NCBI GenBank assembly: GCA_004151065.3
Contig: NWUY0300009054.1
Location: forward strand, 19,198 to 39,362
Length of the DNA: 20,165 nt
Reading direction: 5' to 3'
From: Larix sibirica
Lineage: Eukaryota; Streptophyta; Pinopsida; Pinales; Pinaceae
Part shown: piece after piece, positions 1 through 9,722 of the stretch
Position numbering within the stretch: position 1 is the first letter of the stretch
How the letters are laid out: each line of letters begins with the position of its first letter
Position numbers and translations under genes: made by a program
The notes under the pieces: generated by a model
What the model was told of the DNA's origin: nothing
The model's input: the letters and a program-made list of their open reading frames with translations, nothing else
The model's database searches: none

Positions 1-495
1 TTTATTTAATATGGCTTATCAACATCTTGAAAATTCCCTTAGGAACTAATTACTTTGAACCTACAAAAAAACTATTAAAAACTTATCCCTTTAACTATTT
101 AATTTATCATTTTCTCTTTTATTTAATTTTTAATCCCCAAGTTATTATCTTAATCTCAAAACCAATATCACCATCAAAACATGACACATTTACCATCGGT
201 TTGTTTTATTATGACTCGTGTACGCTTGCTTGACCATGTACACTTTGGTTGGATATGTGCCGTTGCACATTTTCATTTAGAGAATAGAGAACGATGCCAA
301 ACCCGTATTTGTTTTTGGTGATTACGGTGGAAAAATGTGGAGCAGGAAATTTACTTTGAGAATGGTGAAACCAATCTCCAACTTTAATAGGAACTTGACG
401 CAATATCATGTACTTATTTTTTTCTAAAACCAAGGGAAAATAACATGGATACAAAAATAACGATGAAAATAGTACTCATCTTTGCATCTCTACAG
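1..495. other. AT-rich stretch with no recognisable gene
   Basis: The small open frames here, including one of about 80 codons on the minus strand at 209-454, resemble no family I know and have no coding-like composition. The stretch ends in a pyrimidine-rich run and CTACAG at 490-495, which fits the splice acceptor in front of the topoisomerase fragment that follows. It may therefore be partly an old topoisomerase intron; I could not recognise further topoisomerase coding sequence in it. Confidence 0.5.
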
Positions 496-701
496 TTATG
501 TTGAAGAGATATCAGGTTGAGAACATGTTGCCATGGGATGAATTCAAACAAATTAAGGATCTCAAGAAAATTGATGGGACTATGCGACAAACGTTGACAG
601 GTATCACCAAGCTTGATGATGCAGGTGGCAAGAATTCTCAGAAATGCAGCCTAATTTTAACAGAGGGAAATTCATCCTTCTCTTCTCAACCAACCACTTG
701 A
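496..701 (+). pseudogene. DNA topoisomerase II fragment (end of transducer domain to start of TOPRIM)
   Basis: Eukaryotic topoisomerase II is a nuclear ATP-dependent enzyme that passes one duplex through a break in another. The frame from 498 reads the segment leading into the TOPRIM domain: LPWDEFKQIKDLKKIDG, then RQTLTGITKLDDA, GGKNSQKCSLILTEG. This matches the family pattern (W-DFK, ELKK-DG, LTGI-KLDDA, GGKNS-KC-LILTEGDSA). The fragment starts just after CTACAG, a plausible splice acceptor. Defects: about three residues are missing between DDA and GGKNS compared with the usual spacing; EGDSA reads EGNSS, keeping the catalytic Glu but changing the Asp; homology stops at once and the frame ends at 701 after about 67 codons of a protein that normally exceeds 1,000 residues. 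The ATPase, DNA-cleavage tyrosine and C-terminal domains are absent. The family call is firm. That it is a dead fragment is inferred from truncation and motif damage. Confidence 0.85.
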
Positions 702-1055
702 AAGACCTGCATGGAGAGAGTCAATGCGGATGCTCCACCAAAGGCAAGAAAGATTTGCACATTTCTGGGTTTTGAACAATAGATCTCTTTCCCGGTGCAT
801 TGTTAGGGGACTAATAGATTGATTTCAAATGGAGGTTGTTGCTGTTGAAAAGGGGTTGTCTGATCAATGTTTCTCATTAACACTTATATTGCAGATTATG
901 AGGTGTGCACTGTGCAGGTGAATCACACTTTTGGGTCAAGAGGAAGGTAACAATAGTATATGGGGCAATGTAATAGATTTTTGAGAAATTTTTGTCATCT
1001 TATAGGATTTTAATTCTTGTGTAATATCTTTTAGCTTGAAGCTACAATGATCAAT
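702..1055. other. no recognisable feature
   Basis: No topoisomerase homology continues past the fragment above. A short plus-strand frame just downstream (about 690-820) is rich in Arg and Gln but resembles nothing I know. The rest is AT-rich with stops in all frames. Confidence 0.4.
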
Positions 1056-2759
1056 TTACACCATTGCATATTTTTCTTGTGAACTTTGGTTGTCATTTTC
1101 ACTCTCTTCTTTGAAATCTATTTCCTCCTTTGAAGAATAACAAGAATTAGTTACATGTTGTTGAGGCTCCTTTTCATTATAAACTATTTCTTCCTTTTGA
1201 TTATAAGCTATTTCTTTGAAATATATTTCCTCCTTTGAAGAATAACAAGAATTAGTTACATGTTCTTGAGGCTCCTTTTCATTATAAAATTGGGCAAGAA
1301 AGATATCATTTTATCCTCCACGGGTTTCTGTTATGCTCAAGTGCACATGTTCTCCTATACCATGTTTTTCAGAGGATCTGCATAGGGGTTCATTATAGCT
1401 CTCCACCTCTTTCTCAACTCCCTTGGAAATTTTCCAAGAAACCTCTAAAGCATCATTATCGACAAATTCGAGATCAATTTTTGCATCCCTTTTGACGTCT
1501 TCTTTTGATTTATTTTGTTCATTCCATCTCTCTAAAGCCTTATTTATTTCCTTGAGTCCAGCTGAATTTTCCTCCATATTAATCCTTGAAGCTGACTCAC
1601 CATAAAGGCTTGTCACTGTGGCATTATGTTTTATATAGTTTCCATCTCTAACACCAATTATTGTATCCTCCTAGATTCTAGCAGAGTAACCGATTCTAGA
1701 GACCTCCTCTACATAATTATTATTTCCCGTCTCACATCCCTCTATGACTTCACATTCAAATGTTAGCTCTCTTAAACCTTTCATGTTCCTAGAGGAGTCA
1801 TCAACCATTTTCAGTGGCATACATTTTGGTTGATGGTCACTAAAAATCCTATATATGGATGGCATCATGCTTATACTGATAGAGCTTGAATCATTAAGTT
1901 TAAATCTCTTTTTTTGGAAACAATCATTTCTCTTATCCTTTTCAGCAATCTCACAAGAAATAAGACCCCCATTTATTCCTTTTGGAGAGCTGGATTCAAG
2001 GTTGAGAAGCCTTGATAGGCACTTTAAGAGTAGTTTATGGACTTGATATTTTTTGTCCAACTATAGCTTCAGTTGATGCCACCAAGCCTAGTTGTGACTC
2101 CCTTGGAATATACCTCTATGTTTCCTTAAATGTAAGATAATTACCTTTCCACTCAACAACTTTTACCTCTAAATTTCATCCTCCAATATCATCTGCCAAA
2201 TACATCGATTCTATAGGTTCCATAATTGTTTCTATCTATGCATCCTTCAATTTTGGGGAAGACTGGATACATGTGGGTGGACCATCATCAACACAGTGCA
2301 CAAAAGATTCTTATGCATCAAGGAATATTTTATTGCTTGAGCTCTCAAGGTAACTTAGTTTAGAGACACATTCCTCAATCACAACTCCATTTAGATTCAT
2401 TGCTCCAACCTATTTGGCACCTTGGAAATCCTGTTGACAAACTGATACTTCCCATCCTTCACTTCCTTTGGAGGTAACCAATTCATATTAACATGCATAC
2501 TATTTCGTTGGACTTTGCTTGCATAAGCCTCCTCTTCATCAGAACCTCCTCCAATTGCGGTAGAGTTAGCATCTTTGGTTCATCTTAAATCAGTTCTTTC
2601 CTGAACCATCCCACCCTCTCCAACATGCACCTGCATGGAGTCATGGGTGGGCCACCTTTAGGTTCAACCAAAACTTCCATTTCCACGTCTACTTGTTTTT
2701 TCCAAATATCAACCAAGTTCCTTTCCTTTGAATCTTAATGTTTTTGTGGTTGCGGAGCT
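1056..2759 (-). pseudogene. unidentified acidic protein, intron-less decayed coding relic
   Basis: I do not recognise this protein. Read on the minus strand, a chain of coding-like frames runs for about 560 codons. In order: 2759 down to about 2640 (QPQKH, stop, DSKERNLVDIWKK, EVLVEPKGGPPMTP); after a frame jump, about 2640-2440 (an SDEEEAYASK acidic patch, then MNWLPPKEVKDGKYQFVNR); another jump to about 2055 (NGVVIEECVSKLSYLES); then one frame from 2060 to 1311 broken only by TAG at 1671-1673; and a last frame from about 1305 to the TAA at 1056-1058. Composition is rich in Glu, Asp, Ser and Lys and poor in hydrophobic runs, with no membrane segment or enzyme motif that I can see. Several stops fit TGA or TAA replacing sense codons, as expected of old decay. 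The absence of introns over 1.7 kb fits a single large exon or a processed copy. The first and last residues are uncertain. Confidence 0.55.
1109..1288 (-). repeat. 105-bp tandem repeat, in frame within the acidic relic
   Basis: A 105-bp unit starts at 1109 and again at 1214. The second copy is partial, followed to 1288. The two agree over about 70 bp with only a few substitutions. 105 is 35 codons, and on the minus strand both copies read in the same frame, sharing EKEPQ, HVTNSCYSSKEEI and FKE. An in-frame unit length supports the view that this part of the relic once encoded a protein with internal repeats. Confidence 0.75.
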
Positions 2760-4479
2760 GTTTAAATGATTTTCCAATGCTACAGCCCTTTAGAGCTTCC
2801 TAATTTATATGTAGCTTTTCAAGTGCATTTAGCAATGCACTAATGAACTATTCCTTCATATTTTCCATGACATCCATTACCATTACAAGTTTCCATGACA
2901 CGATATGTAGTATGTGATTATTCAATATAGATATGACAAGAAGAAGCTCTATAGCTGGTGGGTGAAGAGCCTACAATTGCACGAGAACATGAGGCAACGG
3001 AAACAATTCCATAATAAAAAATCTAAAGAGAAATACAAAAGAAATTGGAAGACAAGAAAAGCATATGAAGAGATTAAGCTCTCAACAAGGTTCGATGCTG
3101 ATAACAACAAATTTTATTCAAACATAATACAAAAGTCTTGATGCGTGGTCTAAATGCCTCAGAGCACAAAATCTTCAAAAATGGAAACATAAAAAAGCTA
3201 CAAGGAAAATAGGCATGGAAGAAGAAGAATTCTCCCCAAAAAAATTGTGATGCCACCTAGTCCCTACCCAACCACCTACTCATTCAATAATTGTCCAATC
3301 CAAGGGCCAACCATATATTTGTCAACTATACTTAATCCTAAGGATGACACTTTAAAATCCCACAGGAGACGATTATCAGCTAAAAACAATATATTAATAG
3401 ATACATCAGCTGACAATGCACATTGATAGTGTAATCCTGACATTTAAGTGATTTGCATGTGGAATTTGTTATTTTTTGCTTGTTCATAAGAAGATTGATT
3501 TGCATTAAACTACATTTTTTTTTGTAACAATGACATTTTGAAAACTATAAACCACTAAGAGAATCTGTTGGTTTTAGTGAAGGTTCTATATCCACAGGTA
3601 AAAGGTTTTGATGTCTCTAAATTTAAATTTGGATATCTTGAGATATAGAAAATCTAGATACAATTTCATGAATAAACAAGATATACTACTGGTAAAATCA
3701 AGTTGTCCTTTATAGGAGGATATTGTTGGCTAAAATGTGTTATTCTCTTTGCATTCTTATATATGGAGTTTTATCTATAATTTATATTATTTATTTGTTG
3801 AGATCTATGCATGAGAATTATGCGTCTTAGTTATTGGACTTAATGGTGGGGATCAAACATGACGCTTATACATCCTCTATTAATTCTTTAATTCTCTTCT
3901 TTTGTATTTTGGGACCATCCACCTTGTTATTGTAATGTGTGAGGTATCTGGTGGTAGCTTGTCATTGAAGTATCCTTTGCATGTATCCTCTTGTATATGT
4001 TGAGGCATTTTGGAACCTATTGTGATTTATGATTGAGGTTTTTCGTCCATGGACTGTCGTGGATTAATTGATTAAGGAGTGAATGTTGATATGGTAAGTT
4101 GGAGGCAAATTGTTGGACCATTTGAATTTTTTCTACATCTAGGGAGGCTATAATATCAAGTGGCACCGACCTTGTGAGTTTTGACGGCTTTGGAGGTTTG
4201 TTGATGGCCATGAGGTCCAATAGGATGGTTGATCACCACTTTCCTGTAGAGTTAACTTGGTTGATTGATTATTAATCTTGCTTGAAGAAGTTGTCCTTGA
4301 GCATTTTGCTTCAAGCAAGAGGAGACAGATCCATAATAATATGGACCAAACTAGCAAGAACTACACATACATAATCAACCATGCTAGCATGACCTACATT
4401 TGGATAACACATGTAGTAGCCTGGTTTGGGGAACATGAAAAATTGTTGAGGTTAATAAACCTAAGGGCTTCCCCTAGAC
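2760..4479. other. no gene recognised; AT-rich spacer
   Basis: The small frames present (plus strand 2914-3141, Lys and Arg rich; minus strand 4017-4220 and 4148-4357) match no family I recognise. Part of 4000-4480 may be the badly decayed continuation of the LINE ORF2 that begins upstream on the minus strand, but I could not identify endonuclease or reverse-transcriptase motifs there. Confidence 0.4.
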
Positions 4480-4690
4480 CAACTAAACATTTACGGCATG
4501 AGGTGGTGTGAGTTGTGTCTGTAGAAGTCCTACTATTCTGAACTTTGATGATCTTAGCTTTCTCTCCTCATATCATAGTTTCCTGTAGCAAAAGGTAATC
4601 AAGGTTTATACTTCTCCACTACGATCCTAAGGGATCTCCTTTTGTGGGGAGATCCAAACCCATGAATGTTGAGTGATACAAAAGAATCAT
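4480..4690 (-). pseudogene. LINE ORF2 start: apurinic-type endonuclease relic
   Basis: The ATG at 4688-4690 overlaps the ORF1 stop (TAATG). The frame reads a degraded GL-LPTK segment and then INLDYLLLQETMI (4571-4609), followed by TGA and GEKAKI. Plant LINE endonucleases typically begin with a short NxRGL segment and a TKRR stretch, then a PD-LxLQET motif whose Glu is a catalytic metal ligand; that Glu is kept here. Between the two, the reading frame slips and a TAG appears at 4619-4621, while the expected basic residues can be read in the neighbouring frame. Nothing convincing remains of the later endonuclease motifs (GDFN, SDH) or the reverse transcriptase. Confidence 0.65.
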
Positions 4691-6130
4691 TACAAAACCC
4701 TTATAGAGGCCTTCTCTGCTCCAGGGGCCCTAATGATTGTTGCATGTTTTCCTTGTATTTCTTCCATAGCTCTATGTTGGGCTAGGGTGAGGAAAGACCT
4801 CCTTTTTTGTGCTGATTGGGTTGAGGAAAATATTGGGCCAACATCCAAAATCCCTTAAATTACAACTTGAATTTCTTTACGCCAACTCACATTTGATCTT
4901 AAATGATACACCTTATTAGTGCTAGGTAAATACTCAACATCAAAATTTTGTGAAGAATTCAAACTACTAGAATAAGAAACATTGCTCTCACATTTCCCTT
5001 TCCATGAAAAATAACCCAAATTTAGAATGAGGTCTCCTTTCCATCATTGCTAGGCTCCTTTTGTTAGGCTCCTGTGATCTCTAGGCTTGGTTCATCTCCA
5101 TAGGCCCTCCCATGCACGTCTTCTTTCTTGTTCTTTCCCTTCTGCTTCTTACTTTTGGATCCCTTCTTCTTATCTCTTGCATATATTTGGATCCTGTTAG
5201 AAATGGTCTCCTCCTCGAGTTGGGGTTTAGTTGTAAGGGTTTCCTCCTTATAACCAAATGGATCTCTTGGTATAGATTAAGTCCTTCAGTATTTTGAGGC
5301 GGTGTCCTTATTTCCCTTTCCCTAGACATATCCTAGAGGATATTGTTAGCAATTGTTTGAGAAGATGTCTCTACAAAAAGGCCTTTGTATAATTTTTCTT
5401 TCTCCTTGTAATTCATGTATTTACCTGGGCTCTCCAATGGTCCTTTACTTTCAATTCTATCATCAATAGCTTGCAAAGATGACTCTACAAATGGATCTCT
5501 ATATGCCTTTTCTATCTCCTTGTAGATTATGTGCTTATCTGGGATCTCTTTTGGTCTTTTGCTTTGGATTCTAGGTTCATCTTTGGTTTCATCTTATAAT
5601 TCATCATCTGGCATGGGCTTCTTTGGGTAATTTATTTTAATATGGCCATATGATTTGCATATAGAATCCCTAAATGGGATTTTCATATAGTCTAAGTATT
5701 CACTGTAGGACTATCTCCCTATCACAATGTCAATTGCATTTGGGAGGCCATCCCTCAATTTCAATTCCACACTGATCTTGGTCACTGGTGTTACCTCCTT
5801 TCTAAGGATTTTCTCATCTATATCAAGAAACCTATCCAGTCTACTACCAGTATCCCTTAGGATTCTCTTACCATGGTTTCAATGGAAGGTAGTACCACTT
5901 CACCCAAATTGGCACAATTTTAGTAGACTCCTATAATGGGTCAAAACATGGTTTCCATTTTTTTATGGAAAGGCTAGCATTGTCCCAATAACACTCCCCT
6001 CTACTAATTACTTACCCATACCTACCATTTCTAAAGATAAACATTGTCCATCCCGTGGCTAAGATATGGAACATGGGTTAATGGCTTGGATTCCAGAGTG
6101 CATCTTCCCTTGTTGTTAGATCTATTGTGT
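4690..6130 (-). pseudogene. LINE ORF1 relic: DUF4283 domain plus CCHC-type zinc knuckle
   Basis: LINE ORF1 proteins bind the element RNA in the ribonucleoprotein. Reading down from about 6100: WTMFIFRNG, then CYWDNASLSIKKWKPCFDP, STKIVPIWVKW; after a frameshift near 5880, GSRLDRFLDIDEKILRKE and KISVELKLRDGLPNAIDI; then the knuckle IPFRDSICKSYGHIKINYP at about 5620-5680. These match the DUF4283 pattern (KKWKP-FDP, PIWV, IG--LG---DID, VELDL) followed by C-x2-C-x4-H-x4-C. The first and last Cys of the knuckle are replaced by Asp and Tyr. Downstream is a long, charged, low-complexity tail, including an Arg-rich stretch at 5081-5329, with several stops and a one-base frameshift near 4990. The last frame ends with TAA at 4690-4692. 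The start is not identifiable. Confidence 0.75.
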
Positions 6131-7578
6131 CATTTGGAGGTGATGCAATTCCACATTAACCAAACTCTGATTTGTTGGTTGAGGAAAATTTCAAGCAAAG
6201 TAATACATAATCCCCAACTATTTCCTCTATTTGTAAAATTTTATATACAACTATCCTTTTATAAAGAATGTTGTTGTTGCAACATGAGTAGCAACTTAAA
6301 AAATTATGGAGTAACTCAATTCATTTGTTATCTTGTTCCTCGTTACCCCTTGCAATCTAGTGTGAGGATTAAAATTGTAATTGCAAAATTTCTTATTAAA
6401 GGTTTTTTTGGGATCATCACAAGGGGCTCAAACACTTCTGAAACTTTTAAAGGGGAATGCTATCATTTTTTTTGCAGAGATGATTAATTCTGGAATATTA
6501 TCGTTGCTAAATTCAAACCAGGTGACTAATTTCAGAACGTGCTTCTAGAATCACACCTAGCAGGGTTGCACTGAATAACATGGACTTTTTTTTGCTTGGG
6601 TGCCAGGTTTGAGGGGTATCTATTATTGGATGTTTAGTCCCTTAGAAAGTGTCCAGAAAATCACCATCAATGGTAGCAACGACCGAAATATCTAGTTTCA
6701 TGCAGAGAAGGTACGGTGGTAGTTGAAACAACAGAGCCGGTACAAGCATGCCACACATGTGACAGGTGTGCAGGTATGCATAACAATAGGGAAACCCTCC
6801 AACAGAGATTCCATAGATATCCACACAATAGTGAATGAGGATGCAGTGATGGAATTTATTTAGGAGAGGGCGAGGTAGGGGGTGCATGAATAACTTTGGC
6901 ATGCATGTGCCATTTTCAAGATACTTCCGGTTTTCAGTAGTCCAAGTTAAAGGTTTACTTTTATTAGTTGCCTTTCTATTTTGAGAAAATTAAGTTCCAT
7001 ATTTAGAACTAGTGGTTGTGCTTATTTCTAGTTACATGCTATTTCCAGATCTAGTTCCAGTTAGATGTTATTTCCAGTTTGAGCAGTTCAAATCTATTTT
7101 TATATGCACAATCAATGAAGAGAGCATTGATCCCTAGGTAGTGGTTGTATGAAGGTAGCTGGATTAGGAACAAATGTAAGGAGACAATGGGCTTTCATGC
7201 ATAGCATATTATCCAGTTGAGGTGCACTCCTTATTGGTTCTTTTATCCATACAGGGGGGTACACTAGTTAAATAGTGTTTGAGTTAGTCTAGCAGTCACC
7301 ATTGTACATGTCTCTAGATTTAATGTACTCTCCATTAAACTAGTCTATAAAGGAGGTAGAGGACACACCATTGAACGTGTTTGACTATTATTATTTGAGT
7401 GTAGTAGCTTGGTTTTGTTCTAGTTCATGGATAAACATAGTTGAAAATTTGAAACTGAGTTTTTCTGAGCGTGTTTACTACATGTTGTTGTTGGTAATTT
7501 CTAGCAGTATTAGTAGCAAAATTTGTATTTAAGTTACAATAGTTTAACAAATTGAAGGTTAAGGGATTTCATTTCCCA

Positions 7579-7590
7579 GGGTTAGGGTTT
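7579..7590 (-). promoter_or_regulatory. telo-box-like motif (also at 12362-12373)
   Basis: The minus strand reads AAACCCTAACCC, which contains the plant telo-box AAACCCTAA. Telo-boxes occur in promoters of translation and ribosome genes and are bound by telomere-repeat-binding factors. Here there is a single copy with no gene next to it, so a chance match or a remnant is as likely as function. Confidence 0.2.
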
Positions 7591-9337
7591 GTATTAATGT
7601 GCATATCTGACTACCTGCATGGTCTAGAAATTTAACATCTTGCTATATTTTCTAAGAACTTCCACCCATCCTCACCCCCTTTTTTAGCATGCCATTCTGG
7701 TGGGGTGGATCACATCAAGAAGGGAACCCTGGTGAATGGCTTAACCATCGTTAGTCTTCACCATTGAACCAAGGCCCTATTGGCCATCATTAACTCTTTG
7801 AATTGCATTTGTTCTGAATTGTGACATTATCATTTTACATGTTATTTACATAACAGTATATGTACGCAAGTTTACATATGGAGCCTAATATGCTTAATTA
7901 CAACATAACATGGATTTTATGAAGTGAGTTGTATTTCTGTTGGGAGATGGGATTCACTACTCTCATATTATCCCAAATCGTACAGCAGTATAGGGCCAAT
8001 AAATAGGATATTTTATGAATTTTTTTAATTCTTAGAATCAATTCTTAATCAAATCTTGTGAATCTAGATCAACAACTAGGTTCTTATTTGCATGTGTGGT
8101 TTGTATCTAGTTTAGAATGAGATTTCTAAATTTTTCTATGACATTCTCCTTTCCCCAAGATTCTTTCCATGAATGTTGTTAAATTTGGTAGTAGAATAGC
8201 AAGCCAGTTATTGGATTTTTTCCTTGCTCCTTTTGGGATTCAGTATGGGATCTCTTGTAGTATTGTAGTTTCAACGTATGTTTTCTTAGTTATTTTTGCA
8301 CCACCCCAACTTTGATATCATCTTGACCTAAAATGAAATTGGATGTTTAAGACTCCCATTCTCATGTCGGAATATTTGTGGTGAGAGGGTCTTGGCATAA
8401 CTGGATAAGGGCATTTAGAGCCTTCTTGACCTCTCAGATTCTGGGTGTGCTCTTTCTCTTATGTCATTTCAATCTGGGGACTCAAGGGCCTCAATATCAA
8501 AATCGAATTAGCAACACAATTTGAATTTGCAACCAGGAATCCACCGGTACTATTGTGCCTTAGGATAAATCTTAGAGTTGATTACCCAAGAAAGTATTCC
8601 CATTCTGGGGGCAAAGGAAATAATGTACAGTGCGAATCCAAAAACAACCACCCAACTACATTGGCTTGGGAATCCTTAGTGAACCATGGCCAATACTCAC
8701 CCTCACAAACATTTGCCACTATTTAATTTGACATTAAACATGCTCCAAGCAATAAATGGTTCCCTTTAGTTTCCCAAAATACACATTAAGGGTTGGCCTT
8801 TAGACATCTCATGCAGTCCCTTGTTTCCATTGTAGAAATATATTGTGGACATTGGTAACCTAAAAATTGTTGGGTTGCTTTCCTGCTTACCACGGCATTT
8901 AAACTTGAAGTAATCAAAGACATCATGTGGCATATCCACCAATTCTCCCACGCTGGCCACAAGGGACCCACTTCACCATATATCAATGATTTTCTTATTA
9001 AACAAGTGGAATATCCAATGTGAATAGAATTAGGGCTTCCAACAACACCTAACAAACTAATAATGCCACTACATGCATAATTTCTTAATATAGCCATCAA
9101 AATTCTTACACATGCCCTATTAACAAAGATTTCATCTCTACACTCAGCATTTACACATAATTCAAGACAACAAACAATCCATAACAAATACATATGAATT
9201 TACGCCATTAAACCTTGGAATTCACATCTTATGTCCCCTTTCAATTTCATGAAGATAAGGTTGATTGAATCTGAGCCAAAGACTACCATACCAAGTATCT
9301 CATTATGGGATAATAAATTACTTGTTAAGGAAAATTG

Positions 9338-9652
9338 GGTAATGCTCAGAATTACATTTGGAATTAGTTTTGGATGTTTTGAGTTTTCTATCATTGTTTT
9401 CAGGCCCTGAATTCCAAGTTGGTTTGTTTTCAACCCTGCAATTGGTGCATACACTGGCTTGTTAAGTTCAGATAGAGTTCTTGGGTATTCAAATTACCTT
9501 TTAGCATTGGTTAATGCTCAGATTCACATCTGTAATTTGGTTTGGTTTTGAATTTTATATCATTATTTTTTAGGTCCCAAATATCGTGTTGGTTTATTAC
9601 CATCCCTGTAATTGTTATGTATACTGACTTGTTCCATTTAGATAATATTCTT
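9338..9652 (+). repeat. diverged tandem repeat, unit about 171 bp (also at 14121-14435)
   Basis: Copy A (about 9338-9482) and copy B (about 9510-9652) share ordered blocks: TAATGCTCAGA at 9340 and TAATGCTCAGATT at 9512; TATCATT; CAGGCCC or TAGGTCCC; GTTGGTTT; ACCCTGCAATT or TCCCTGTAATT; ACTGGCTTGTT or ACTGACTTGTT; GATAGAGTTC at 9471 and GATAATATTC at 9641. The offset drifts from 172 to 170, so small indels have occurred. I judge similarity at roughly 65-75%, which makes this much older than the 4.78-kb duplication that contains it. Confidence 0.7.
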
Positions 9653-9722
9653 ACAAGGAACCCAGTGTAATTGTTATGTATAGTGACTTGTTCAGTTTAG
9701 ATAATATTCTTACAAGGAGCCC
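9607..9722 (+). repeat. 59-bp tandem repeat, two copies (also at 14390-14505)
   Basis: 9607-9665 and 9666-9722 are nearly identical (TGTAATTGTTATGTATA, GACTTGTTC, TTTAGATAATATTCTTACA), with a handful of substitutions. The unit is the end of the about 171-bp repeat copied once more, so the array grew in at least two steps. Confidence 0.85.

Larger units (their letters stand above)
4480..6137 (-). mobile_element. decayed plant LINE (non-LTR retrotransposon), 5' part
   Basis: On the minus strand the order is ORF1 with a DUF4283 region and zinc knuckle, then the start of ORF2 with endonuclease-type motifs, which is the layout of plant L1-type LINEs. Both frames have many stops and frameshifts, so the element is dead. 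Homology fades below about 4480, and no reverse transcriptase (the YxDD core) was found, so the copy is truncated or decayed beyond recognition. The high-coordinate boundary is uncertain, because the ORF1-like frame runs up to the edge of the 4.78-kb repeat at 6137 and may cross it. I could not define target-site duplications or a poly(A) tail. Confidence 0.75.

Noticed and set aside
4017-4357. Continuation of the LINE ORF2 endonuclease on the minus strand
   Set aside because: Position and strand fit, but I could not place the later endonuclease motifs, so it is left unassigned.
7250-7530. Possible LTR promoter region: TATAAAGG at about 7340 followed by a stretch resembling an R/U5 region, with short repeats around 7029-7080
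   Set aside because: No matching second LTR within a copy, no TG...CA ends with target duplications, no primer-binding site and no gag or pol nearby. The other occurrence, 4,783 bp away, is simply the large duplication.
8786-9193. 135-codon minus-strand open frame present in both large copies
   Set aside because: The copies are almost identical, so conservation carries no information. Another open frame (8766-8960) overlaps it on the same strand, and the residue content (Cys, Trp and Ile rich, no motif) does not look coding.
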